This document shows, piece by piece, positions 1 to 8,700 of a stretch of DNA of 20,687 nucleotides. This DNA is from DASPKX01 sp035627835 (GTDB taxonomy: Bacteria > Verrucomicrobiota > Verrucomicrobiia > Limisphaerales > SXQI01), in the NCBI GenBank assembly GCA_035627835.1, contig DASPKX010000124.1, forward strand, positions 1 through 20,687, given 5' to 3'. The position numbers and the translations under genes were made by a program. The notes under the pieces were generated by a model. That model saw only the letters and a program-made list of their open reading frames with translations. It was not told where the DNA came from and did not search any database. Numbering within the stretch: the first letter of the stretch is position 1; each line of letters begins with the position of its first letter.

Positions 1-1
1 G

Positions 2-628
2 GCTGCTGTCGAAACCCTGGCCAAGTTCCCAAAGGCCAAATTCAACGAGACTGTTGAGATAGCCTGCCATCTTGGCGTTGATCCAAAGCAATCGGACCAG
101 ATGGTCCGCGGCACTGTTCCTCTGCCACACGGCAGCGGCAAGACCGTGCGTGTGCTCGTGTTCGCCAAGCCTGGCCCCGCTGCCGACGCAGCCCGCGCCG
201 CTGGCGCTGAGTTTGTTGGGTTCGACGACATGATCAAGAAAGCCCAGGAAGGGTGGACTGATTTCGATGTGGCGGTCGCCACTCCCGAAGCGATGATCGA
301 AGTGCGCAAGTTGGGCAAGGTGCTTGGGCCTCGCGGTCTGATGCCGAACCCAAAGACCGGCACTGTGACGGAAGACACAGCCAAAGCTGTGCGCGAAGTC
401 AAAGCCGGCCGCGTTGAATTCAAGATCGACAAAGGCGCAAACGTGCAGGTTCCTGTGGGCAAAGCCAGCTTCACGGCTGAGCAGCTTCACGAGAATGCCC
501 GCGCGGTGCTCGAGGCGATCGCGAAAGCCCGCCCCTCCAGCGTGAAAGGTGTTTACCTCCAGAGCGCAACATTATCCGCAACGATGAGCCCAGGGATCCG
601 CTTGGACACCCGGGAATTCACCGCTTAA
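2..628 (+). CDS. rplA: 50S ribosomal protein L1, 5'-truncated by the window edge
   Basis: L1 binds 23S rRNA at the mobile L1 stalk, where it helps release deacylated tRNA, and in many bacteria it represses its own operon. The frame is open from base 2 with no start codon in the window, so about 25 N-terminal residues are missing; 208 residues remain of a protein usually near 230. An internal ATG at 101 is not the real start, because L1-like sequence (NETVEIACHLGVDPKQSDQ) precedes it. Diagnostic segments are VLGPRGLMPNPKTGTVT in the middle and KGVYLQSATLSATMSPGIRL at the C-terminus. It is followed 27 bases later by rplJ in the standard rplKAJL-rpoBC order; rplK presumably lies just outside. 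Identification is secure from sequence and context. Confidence 0.97.
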   Translation, partial: AAVETLAKFPKAKFNETVEIACHLGVDPKQSDQMVRGTVPLPHGSGKTVRVLVFAKPGPAADAARAAGAEFVGFDDMIKKAQEGWTDFDVAVATPEAMIEVRKLGKVLGPRGLMPNPKTGTVTEDTAKAVREVKAGRVEFKIDKGANVQVPVGKASFTAEQLHENARAVLEAIAKARPSSVKGVYLQSATLSATMSPGIRLDTREFTA

Positions 629-655
629 ACCCATTACCAAGAGGAGAATTTTCCA

Positions 656-1174
656 ATGCGCGCAGAAAAACAATTTATCGGGCAGGAGTATGTTGCCCGG
701 CTGAACAAATCGCCTTTCTTCATCGTGGTGGATTACCGCGGGTTGAAGGTTGGCCACTTCACCGACTTGCGCAAACGCCTGAACAAGGCTGGCGCTGAGT
801 TGCACGTTGTGAAGAACAGCATCTTCCGCATCGCCGCCAAAGAAGCGGGTGTGGCGGAGTTGAACGGCTCCATGGCAGGCCAATTGGCCGTCGTGACTGG
901 CCAGCAGGATATTAGCGCGACCGCTAAGATCCTGAAGAATTTCCAAGCGGAATTCGAGCGTCCGAAGATTCAGTTCGGCTACATGAACAACCAGCGTCTG
1001 GAGCAGAAGGACGTGGTTGCGCTGGCGGATCTTCCATCGCTGGACGTTCTTCGCGGCAAACTTTTGGGATTGCTCAACGCGCCAGCGACCAAGCTGGCGA
1101 TTATGATCAGCACTCCAGGCTCACAACTGGCCCGCGCGCTGCAAGCTCGTGTGGACAAGGAAAAGGGAGCTTAA
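656..1174 (+). CDS. rplJ: 50S ribosomal protein L10
   Basis: L10 forms the base of the L7/L12 stalk on the large ribosomal subunit: its N-terminal domain binds 23S rRNA and its C-terminal helix carries L12 dimers, which recruit translation GTPases. The 172-residue length is typical. The N-terminal segment with VVDYRGLKVGHFTDLRKRLN and the VVKNSIFRIAAKEAG stretch are characteristic, and the Ala/Leu-rich C-terminal helix (about 135-172) is the L12-binding part. The ATG is supported by GAGGAG at 641-646, nine bases upstream. Only 27 bases separate it from rplA, so translation is probably coupled to L1 and there is little room for the usual long L10-binding leader. Confidence 0.97.
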   Translation: MRAEKQFIGQEYVARLNKSPFFIVVDYRGLKVGHFTDLRKRLNKAGAELHVVKNSIFRIAAKEAGVAELNGSMAGQLAVVTGQQDISATAKILKNFQAEFERPKIQFGYMNNQRLEQKDVVALADLPSLDVLRGKLLGLLNAPATKLAIMISTPGSQLARALQARVDKEKGA

Positions 1175-1182
1175 AACTTTCC

Positions 1183-1198
1183 CTGGCGTTCACGTCAG
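1183..1198 (+). other. Small hairpin after rplJ
   Basis: CTGGCG, TTCA loop and CGTCAG give a six-pair stem including one G-U pair, nine bases after the rplJ stop. It has no T-tract, so it is not a terminator; it could protect or process the mRNA in the 132-base rplJ-rplL spacer. The rest of the spacer contains another weak pairing (GCCTG with CAGGC) but nothing I can name. Possibly chance. Confidence 0.3.
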
Positions 1199-1306
1199 CG
1201 GAATTAACACAACAAGAAACAATAATCCTAAAGTAAATCGTCGGCCTGCGGGCTCGCTGGCTGAAACTGGTCCAGGCTTGGAACAACGACGAAACTGAAA
1301 GGCAAA

Positions 1307-1696
1307 ATGGCAGACATCGGTAATATCGTAGATCAACTTAGCGCGTTGACCGTGCTGGAAGCAGCCGAACTCGTTAAGCAGCTTGAAACCAAGTGGGGTG
1401 TTAGCGCGGCAGCTCCTGTGGCTGTGGCCGCTGGCCCTGCAGGTGGTGGCGGCGCGGCGGCTCCTGCTGCTGAAGCCAAGACCACGTTTGACGTGATCCT
1501 CGCTTCTGTTCCTGCTGACAAGAAGATCGCTGTGATTAAGGCGGTCCGCGAAGTCAAAGCAGGCCTGGGCCTGGCTGAAGCCAAAGCCCTGGTTGAAGGC
1601 GCTCCAAAGCCAATTTTGGAAGGCGCGAACAAAGCGGACAGCGACTCGGCTAAGAAAAAGCTCGAGGAAGCTGGAGCCAAGGTTGAAGTTAAGTAA
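1307..1696 (+). CDS. rplL: 50S ribosomal protein L7/L12
   Basis: L7/L12 is the multi-copy stalk protein that contacts and stimulates EF-Tu, EF-G, IF2 and release factors. The 129-residue protein has the expected three parts: an N-terminal dimerisation helix pair (about 1-33, IVDQLSALTVLEAAELVKQL), a flexible Ala/Gly/Pro hinge (about 34-57) that is rather long and glycine-rich, and the globular C-terminal domain from KTTFDVIL onward. That domain includes the factor-binding stretch KIAVIKAVREVKAGLGLAEAK. The start is supported by GAAAGG at 1297-1302. L12 is needed at about four or six copies per L10, so the separate 132-base spacer upstream may allow independent translation control. Confidence 0.98.
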   Translation: MADIGNIVDQLSALTVLEAAELVKQLETKWGVSAAAPVAVAAGPAGGGGAAAPAAEAKTTFDVILASVPADKKIAVIKAVREVKAGLGLAEAKALVEGAPKPILEGANKADSDSAKKKLEEAGAKVEVK

Positions 1697-1716
1697 ACTT
1701 CAGTTAGTTTACGGGT

Positions 1717-1744
1717 GCGCGAGCGGCAGAACTGCTGCTCGCGC
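1717..1744 (+). promoter_or_regulatory. Strong hairpin in the rplL-rpoB spacer (attenuator or RNase III processing site)
   Basis: GCGCGAGCGGCAG at 1717-1729 pairs with CTGCTGCTCGCGC at 1732-1744: thirteen complementary positions with one G-U pair, in practice a 12-pair stem closed by a GAAC loop. It begins 20 bases after the rplL stop and is followed by TTCCTT, an imperfect U-tract. In E. coli the same spacer carries a partial terminator and an RNase III site that set the ribosomal-protein to polymerase ratio; a similar role here is inference. The rest of the 231-base spacer holds a lone TAGAAT -10-like hexamer at 1824-1829 without a matching -35. Confidence 0.6.
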
Positions 1745-1927
1745 TTCCTTCGTGAGCGGAAACAACGCAATTCAAGGAGCAAACACAATCATCACTTTCC
1801 GCGCGCGTTAAACTGTCAGTTTTTAGAATTTGCCGGTGAATCCTTGGAAGCCCCAAGGCGCCGGTCTTGTGTCGTTTATAGCGAAGAACCGGTAAAGCGC
1901 AGTAGCTGAGCCAATAAAGAGGACAAA

Positions 1928-4900
1928 ATGCCATCCAAAGCAGCAGAACGTATTTATTTTGGAAAAATTAAAGAGGTGATCGCCCCCCCGAACCTCATCG
2001 AGGTGCAGGTCAACTCTTACCGGGAATTCCTCCAGACTGATATCGCCCCGAGCCGGCGCCGCAATATCGGCCTCCAAGCCGTTTTCACAGAAGTGTTTCC
2101 CATCGAGAGTTACGATGGCAAAACCGTTTTGGACTATGTCAGCTACGAGATCGGCGAACCGAAGCTCGACTGGCTCGAATCCCTGCGCGAAGGCTTGACC
2201 TTTGGCGCGCCTCTCCACGTCACCTTCGTCCTTAAAGACGAGAAGGGCGCGAAGGAAGAGAAAGTGTTCATGGGCGAACTGCCGCTCATGACCCCCCAAG
2301 GCGCTTTCGTCATCAATGGCGCCGAGCGCGTGGTTGTCAGCCAGTTGCACCGCTCACCCGGTTTGGCGTTCGAATCGACCCAGCATGCCAACGGCAAGAC
2401 GCTGCATTCCTTCCGCATCATTCCAGACCGCGGTTCCTGGTACGAAGCTCAATTCGACACCAGCGATTTGCTTTACGTTTACCTGGATCGTAAGAAACGC
2501 CGCCGCAAATTCCTCACCACCACTTTCTTCCGCGCCCTGGGCTACGGCTCGGACATGGACATCCTCAAGCTGTTCTACGATATCGAGGATCTCAGCCTGA
2601 AGGAGGCGGAAGGCCTGGAGAACATCCAGAACAAGGTTCTAATCGAAGACGCTGTTGACCCCGACAAGGGCATCGCTGTGGCGCGCGCGTTTGAACCGCT
2701 CTCCAAGGCTGTTCTCAAGCAGATCGCTGAACTCGGCACCAAGACCATTCGGGTCGTGGACACGACGGTTGACGAAGGCATCATCATCAAATGCCTCAAG
2801 AAGGATCCGACCAAGAACGAGGAAGAGGCGTTGAAGGATATTTACCGCCGCCTCCGTCCTGGCGATCCTCCAACCGCAGCCAACGCCCGCGCGTTGATCA
2901 AGCGTCTGTTCTTCGATCCGAAGCGCTACGATTTGGGCCGCGTGGGTCGTTACAAGATCACCCAGAAACTCGGCCTCAAGGTGAGTGAGGACACTCGCGT
3001 GTTGACCAAGGAAGACTTGGTGGCCGCGACGAAGTATCTCCTCCGCCTGAAGAAGGGCGAGGGCACAACCGACGATATTGATCACTTGGGCAGCCGCCGT
3101 ATTCGCACAGTGGGCGAATTGCTCGCCAACCAATGCCGTGTCGGTCTCGCTCGCACAGAGCGTTTGGTCAAGGAACGCATGACCCTGTTCGATCAGGGCA
3201 TGGACACCATGACCCCGCAGAAGCTGATCAATCCGAAGGCGCTCTCCGCAGTGGTGCGCGACTTCTTCGGCCGCAGCCAGCTTTCGCAGTTCATGGACCA
3301 GATCAACCCTCTGGCTGAACTGACGCACAAGCGCCGTTTGTCCGCTCTCGGGCCTGGAGGTCTCTCACGGGACCGCGCCGGTTTCGAAGTTCGCGACGTG
3401 CATCCGTCCCACTACGGCCGCATCTGCCCAATTGAAACGCCTGAAGGTCCGAACATCGGTCTGATCGCGTCGTTGGCAACTTTCGCTCGAGTGAACGATT
3501 TCGGTTTCATCGAGACTCCTTACCGCAAGGTGGAGAAGGGCCGTGTCACAACGCAGATGGATTACCTCACCGCAGATCGTGAGGAAAACTTCATCATCGC
3601 GCAGGCCAATGCGGTGATCGATGACAAAGGTCACTTCCAGACAGACCGGGTTCTTTGCCGTAGCAAAGGGGAGTTCATCGACGTCGAGCCGACAAAGGTT
3701 GATTACATGGACGTCTCGCCAAAGCAGCTCGTCTCGGTGGCTGCAGGCTTGATTCCGTTCCTCGAGCACGATGATGCGAACCGCGCATTGATGGGTTCGA
3801 ACATGCAACGCCAGGCTGTGCCATTGTTGGTCACCGAAGCTCCGCTCGTGGCAACTGGCCTTGAGGATCGCGTCGCTCGCGATTCCCGCGCCGTCATCGT
3901 TGCTGAGGAAGCTGGCAAAGTGGCCTCTGTCACCGGCAGCCAAATCATCATCACTCGCGATGGCAAAGTTCCTGAGAGCCGCCGCAAGCTGAAGAATGAT
4001 CCTGAAAACGGCCTCTGGATTTATCCAGTCCGCAAGTTCATGCGGTCCAACGCGGCCACCTGCATTAACCAGAAGATCCTGGTGAACAAAGGTGACACCG
4101 TGAAGAAGGGCCAAGTGATCGCGGACGGCCCTTGCACCCAGGGCGGCGAACTCGCGCTTGGCCGCAACGTGCTTTGCGCGTTCATGCCATGGAACGGCTA
4201 TAACTTCGAGGACGCCATCCTGATCAGCGAACGCATTGTCAAGGACGACGTGTTCACCTCGATCCACATCGATGAATTCGAAGTGGGCGCTCGTGACACG
4301 AAGCTCGGGCCTGAAGAAATCACTCGCGACATTCCGAACCTCGGTGAGGAAGCGCTCAAGAACCTCGGGCCTGACGGCGTGATCCGCGTTGGCGCTGAAG
4401 TGAAGCCAGGCGACATCCTGGTCGGCAAAATCACGCCGAAGAGCGAAACGGAACTCGCGCCTGAAGAGCGCTTGCTCCGCGCGATCTTCGGTGAGAAAGC
4501 CGCAGATGTTAAGGACACTTCGCTAAAGGTTCCATCCGGCACCTACGGCATCGTGATGGACGTGAAGGTCTCCTCAAAAAAGGAGAGCGATCGTCGCGCG
4601 GCTGCTGAAGCTCCTCCTGCTCCGAATGGCGAAGGCAAGAAGCCAAGCAAGCAGGTTGAGGAAGAGTACAAAGGCAAGTTCGACGAGCTTCGCGATCAAT
4701 TGACCGAGGCGTTGAGCAATATACTCCTCGGCGAAAAGATTCCTTTGGACGTGGTGAACTCCGAAACTGGTGAGATCATCATCCCGGCCAATCGCAAGAT
4801 CACCAAGACGCTGCTGCGCAAGCTGGCAACCGTTTACGACCGCATCGAAATCGATCCATCTCCGATCCGTAACAAGATCAACGAGATCATCGGGCAGTTT

Positions 4901-5761
4901 AAGAAGAAATTCGACGATCTGCAGATGCAGCACGACGAGGAGATGGAGCGTGTTGAAGCCGGTGATGATGTCGATCCTGGCATCATTAAGTCGGTTAAAG
5001 TTTACATCGCATCCAAGCGCAAGCTCTCGGTTGGTGACAAGATGGCGGGTCGCCACGGTAACAAGGGTGTTGTTGCGAAGATCGTTCCTGAGGAAGACAT
5101 GCCGTTCCTGGCTGACGGAACTGCGGTCGACATCGTCCTGAACCCGCTGGGCGTGCCATCGCGCATGAACGTCGGGCAGGTGTTGGAAACGCACTTGGGT
5201 TGGGCCGCGAAGATTCTCGGCCTGCGCTTTGCGACCCCTGTCTTTGACGGCATCAAGGAGAAGGACATCCGCAAGTACCTGAAGGAAGCAGGTCTGCCAG
5301 AGCACGCGAAGACACGCCTCTTCGACGGCCGCACTGGCGAGAGCTTCGATCAAGAAATCGTGGTGGGCTACATCTATATGATGAAGCTGGGCCACTTGGT
5401 TGCGGACAAGATCCATGCTCGCGCAGTCGGGCCTTACTCGCTGGTCACCCAGCAACCATTGGGCGGCAAAGCTCAATACGGCGGCCAACGCTTCGGGGAA
5501 ATGGAAGTGTGGGCCATGGAAGCATACGGCGCCGCGTACACCTTGCAGGAGTTGCTCACGGTCAAGAGCGACGACGTGCAGGGCCGCACGCGGATTTACG
5601 AGAGCATCGTGAAGGGCGACAACTCGCTGGAAGCGGGTGTGCCGGAATCCTTCAACGTGCTTGTGAAAGAAATGCAGTCCCTCGGTTTGGATGTCAAAGT
5701 TGGCTACTCCAACCCGCTGGACGCTCCTAAGGAAACCCAAACGCTGGCTTCGCTGGGTTGA
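1928..5761 (+). CDS. rpoB: DNA-directed RNA polymerase subunit beta
   Basis: RpoB is the beta subunit of the core RNA polymerase and forms half of the active-site cleft. At 1277 residues it is full length. The rifampicin region is at 448-474 with wild-type D457, H467 and S472 (E. coli D516, H526, S531), so rifampicin sensitivity would be expected; the E. coli N518 position is I459. Other hallmarks are CPIETPEGPNIGLI, PWNGYNFEDAILISE, GDKMAGRHGNKG and the C-terminal clamp segment GEMEVWAMEAYGAAYTLQEL. Residues about 880-1012 form a charged, coiled-coil-like insertion with a Pro/Ala linker (891-899), at the place of the E. coli beta insertion near 938-1042. The ATG follows AAGAGGAC; rpoC starts 38 bases downstream. 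Confidence 0.99.
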   Translation: MPSKAAERIYFGKIKEVIAPPNLIEVQVNSYREFLQTDIAPSRRRNIGLQAVFTEVFPIESYDGKTVLDYVSYEIGEPKLDWLESLREGLTFGAPLHVTFVLKDEKGAKEEKVFMGELPLMTPQGAFVINGAERVVVSQLHRSPGLAFESTQHANGKTLHSFRIIPDRGSWYEAQFDTSDLLYVYLDRKKRRRKFLTTTFFRALGYGSDMDILKLFYDIEDLSLKEAEGLENIQNKVLIEDAVDPDKGIAVARAFEPLSKAVLKQIAELGTKTIRVVDTTVDEGIIIKCLKKDPTKNEEEALKDIYRRLRPGDPPTAANARALIKRLFFDPKRYDLGRVGRYKITQKLGLKVSEDTRVLTKEDLVAATKYLLRLKKGEGTTDDIDHLGSRRIRTVGELLANQCRVGLARTERLVKERMTLFDQGMDTMTPQKLINPKALSAVVRDFFGRSQLSQFMDQINPLAELTHKRRLSALGPGGLSRDRAGFEVRDVHPSHYGRICPIETPEGPNIGLIASLATFARVNDFGFIETPYRKVEKGRVTTQMDYLTADREENFIIAQANAVIDDKGHFQTDRVLCRSKGEFIDVEPTKVDYMDVSPKQLVSVAAGLIPFLEHDDANRALMGSNMQRQAVPLLVTEAPLVATGLEDRVARDSRAVIVAEEAGKVASVTGSQIIITRDGKVPESRRKLKNDPENGLWIYPVRKFMRSNAATCINQKILVNKGDTVKKGQVIADGPCTQGGELALGRNVLCAFMPWNGYNFEDAILISERIVKDDVFTSIHIDEFEVGARDTKLGPEEITRDIPNLGEEALKNLGPDGVIRVGAEVKPGDILVGKITPKSETELAPEERLLRAIFGEKAADVKDTSLKVPSGTYGIVMDVKVSSKKESDRRAAAEAPPAPNGEGKKPSKQVEEEYKGKFDELRDQLTEALSNILLGEKIPLDVVNSETGEIIIPANRKITKTLLRKLATVYDRIEIDPSPIRNKINEIIGQFKKKFDDLQMQHDEEMERVEAGDDVDPGIIKSVKVYIASKRKLSVGDKMAGRHGNKGVVAKIVPEEDMPFLADGTAVDIVLNPLGVPSRMNVGQVLETHLGWAAKILGLRFATPVFDGIKEKDIRKYLKEAGLPEHAKTRLFDGRTGESFDQEIVVGYIYMMKLGHLVADKIHARAVGPYSLVTQQPLGGKAQYGGQRFGEMEVWAMEAYGAAYTLQELLTVKSDDVQGRTRIYESIVKGDNSLEAGVPESFNVLVKEMQSLGLDVKVGYSNPLDAPKETQTLASLG

Positions 5762-5799
5762 TCCTGAACTGAATTGAATTTAGCCGTTTACCGAAAAAT

Positions 5800-8700
5800 A
5801 TGATTAGCACCAAAGAAAGCGCTCGCGAGTTGCTCGGGCTCGACAAGGTTAACCTTGTTGATTCGGTTGCGATCACTGTCGCCTCTCCGGAATCGATCCG
5901 ATCCTGGTCCAAGGGTGAAGTTAAGAACCCTGAGACGATCAACTACCGCACGTTCAAGCCTGAAAAAGGCGGTTTGTTCTGCGAGCGCATTTTCGGTCCT
6001 GTGAAGGATTGGGAATGCTCCTGCGGCAAGTATAAGCGCATTAAGCATCGCGGCGTCGTTTGCGATCGTTGCGGTGTGGAAGTGACGCTCTCCCGCGTCC
6101 GCCGTGAGCGCATGGGCCACATCGAGTTGGCTGTGCCGGTTTCGCACATCTGGTTCTTCAAGTGCATGCCTTCACGTCTGGGCCTCATGCTGGACATGAC
6201 CGCGCGCAATCTCGAGCGCGTGATCTATTACGAGGATTACCTCGTCATCGATCCCAAGCAGACTCCGCTCAAACAGCATCAATTGTTGAGCGAGACTGAG
6301 TACCGCGAAGCTCGTGAGACTTACGGCGCGGAAGCATTCATCGCCAAGATGGGGGCTGAGGCTGTTCGTGAAGCTCTCGGCAACATCAATCTTCAGGCCG
6401 TTGTTGACGGTTTGCAGATCGCGATGACCGAGACCAAGAGCAAGCAGATCCGCAAGAAGATCGCCAAGCGGATCAAAATTTTCCAGGGCTTCCTGGGAGG
6501 CAAGATGCGTCCTGAATGGATGATCCTGACGGTGCTGCCGGTGATTCCTCCGGACTTGCGCCCGCTCGTTCCGCTGGAAGGCGGCCGCTTTGCGACCTCT
6601 GACCTGAACGATCTCTATCGCCGCGTCATTAACCGCAATAATCGTCTCAAGAACCTGCTCCAACTCAAGACCCCTGAGGTCATCATCCGCAATGAAAAGC
6701 GCATGCTGCAGGAAGCTGTGGATGCGTTGTTCGACAATGGCCGCCATGGCCGCGCTGTCACTGGCGCTGGCAACCGCCCGCTGAAGTCTTTGAGCGACAT
6801 GCTCAAGGGCAAGAGCGGCCGTTTCCGCCAGAACCTGCTCGGCAAACGCGTCGATTACTCTGGCCGCTCGGTCATCGTCATCGGTCCGGAACTCAAGCTC
6901 AACCAGTGCGGTCTTCCGAAGAAGATGGCGTTGGTGCTGTTCGAGCCATTCATCATTCGCCGCCTCAAGGAGCTTGGCTACGTGCACACCGTGCGCTCAG
7001 CCAAGAAGATGATCGAGCGTCAAGCGCCTGAAGTTTGGGATATTCTGGAGGAAGTCACGAAGGGGCACCCGGTTCTCCTGAACCGCGCTCCAACGCTGCA
7101 CCGCCTTTCCATTCAGGCATTCGAGCCTGTCTTGATCGAAGGCGAAGCGATTCGCATTCATCCGCTCGTCTGCACCGCTTACAACGCGGACTTCGACGGC
7201 GACCAGATGGCTGTGCACGTTCCGCTGTCTGTCGAAGCGCAGTTGGAAGCGCGTTTGCTGATGTTGGCTCCAAACAACATCTTCAACCCATCGAGCGGCA
7301 AGCCGATCATGACGCCGAGCCAGGACATCACCCTGGGCTGCTATTACTTGACTGCCAAGCCGCGCGAGCAGCACGCCAGCAAGAAGGGCCGTCCGCCGAT
7401 GTTTGGCTCGAAGATGGAAGCGATCTTCGCGCATGACGATGGCAACGTGCACACGCACGAAGCGATCGTTATCGCCAACCCTGACTTCGGCCGTAAGACC
7501 GTTTACGGTGACGCCACCAAGCGCGTCATTGAAACGACGGTTGGACGCGTGATCTTCAGCGAAATCTGGCCAGCTGAACTCGGTTTCCCCAACCGTGTCA
7601 TGGGCAAAGGCCAGCTCGGTGAAATCATTTGGAACTGCTATAAGATCTGCGGTCACGACGCGACCGTTCACGCTTTGGACAAGCTCAAGGAATTGGGCTT
7701 TAAGGAAGCGACCCGCGCGGGCATCTCCATCGGCATCGATGACATGATCATTCCGAAGGAGAAAACGCAGGAAATCGAAGCGGCTCAAAAGCAGATCGGC
7801 GAAGTCGAGAAGCAATACCGCAAGGGTGTCATTACTCCTGGCGAACGCTACAACAAGATCATCGATATTTGGACGCATTGCACCGACCAAATCGCGAACG
7901 TCATGTTGCGCACGCTTGAGAACAACCAGGGCAAACGCGAGTTCAACCCCGTTTGGTTGATGGTGGACTCCGGCGCCCGCGGTAACCGCCAGCAGGTCCG
8001 TCAGTTGGCAGGTGTTCGCGGTCTGATGGCCAAGCCATCCGGCGACATCATCGAAAAGCCGATTCTGTCGAACTTCCGCGAAGGTTTGAGCGTGTTGGAA
8101 TACTTCATTTCAACTCACGGCGCGCGCAAAGGTTTGGCTGACACAGCGCTTAAGACCGCTGACTCCGGTTACATGACCCGCAAGCTCGTTGACGTGGCCC
8201 AGGACGTGATCATCCGCGAGGAGGATTGCGGCACCACCAACGGCATTTGGGTGCAGGCGATCTACGAGGGCGAGGACGAAGTTGTGAAGTTGAGCGAGCG
8301 CTTGATCGGCCGCCATTCTTCCGAAGACATCCATGACCCAACGGATCCAAAGAAGCTGCACGTCAAAGCTGGCCACGAAATCGACGAGGTTAAGGCCAAG
8401 GACATCGAGCGCTCCGGCATTGAGCGTGTTCGCATCCGCTCGGTGCTGACTTGCGAGAGCAAAGTCGGTCTTTGCGCCTGCTGCTACGGTCGCCATCTTG
8501 GCACCGGGCAGCGCGTGAAACTGGGCGAGGCTGTCGGCATCATTGCCGCTCAATCCATCGGCGAGCCAGGCACACAGTTGACCATGCGCACGTTCCACAT
8601 CGGTGGCGCCGCATCCCAGGTCTTCAAACAACCGCAGATCAAGTCGAAGTTCGACGGCGTTCTGCGTTACAACGACCTCCGTGTCGTGGCGCTCAGCGAC

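Noticed and set aside
1697..1927. Small open frames in the rplL-rpoB spacer on both strands
   Set aside because: They have no coherent protein pattern and run across the hairpin; the spacer looks regulatory.
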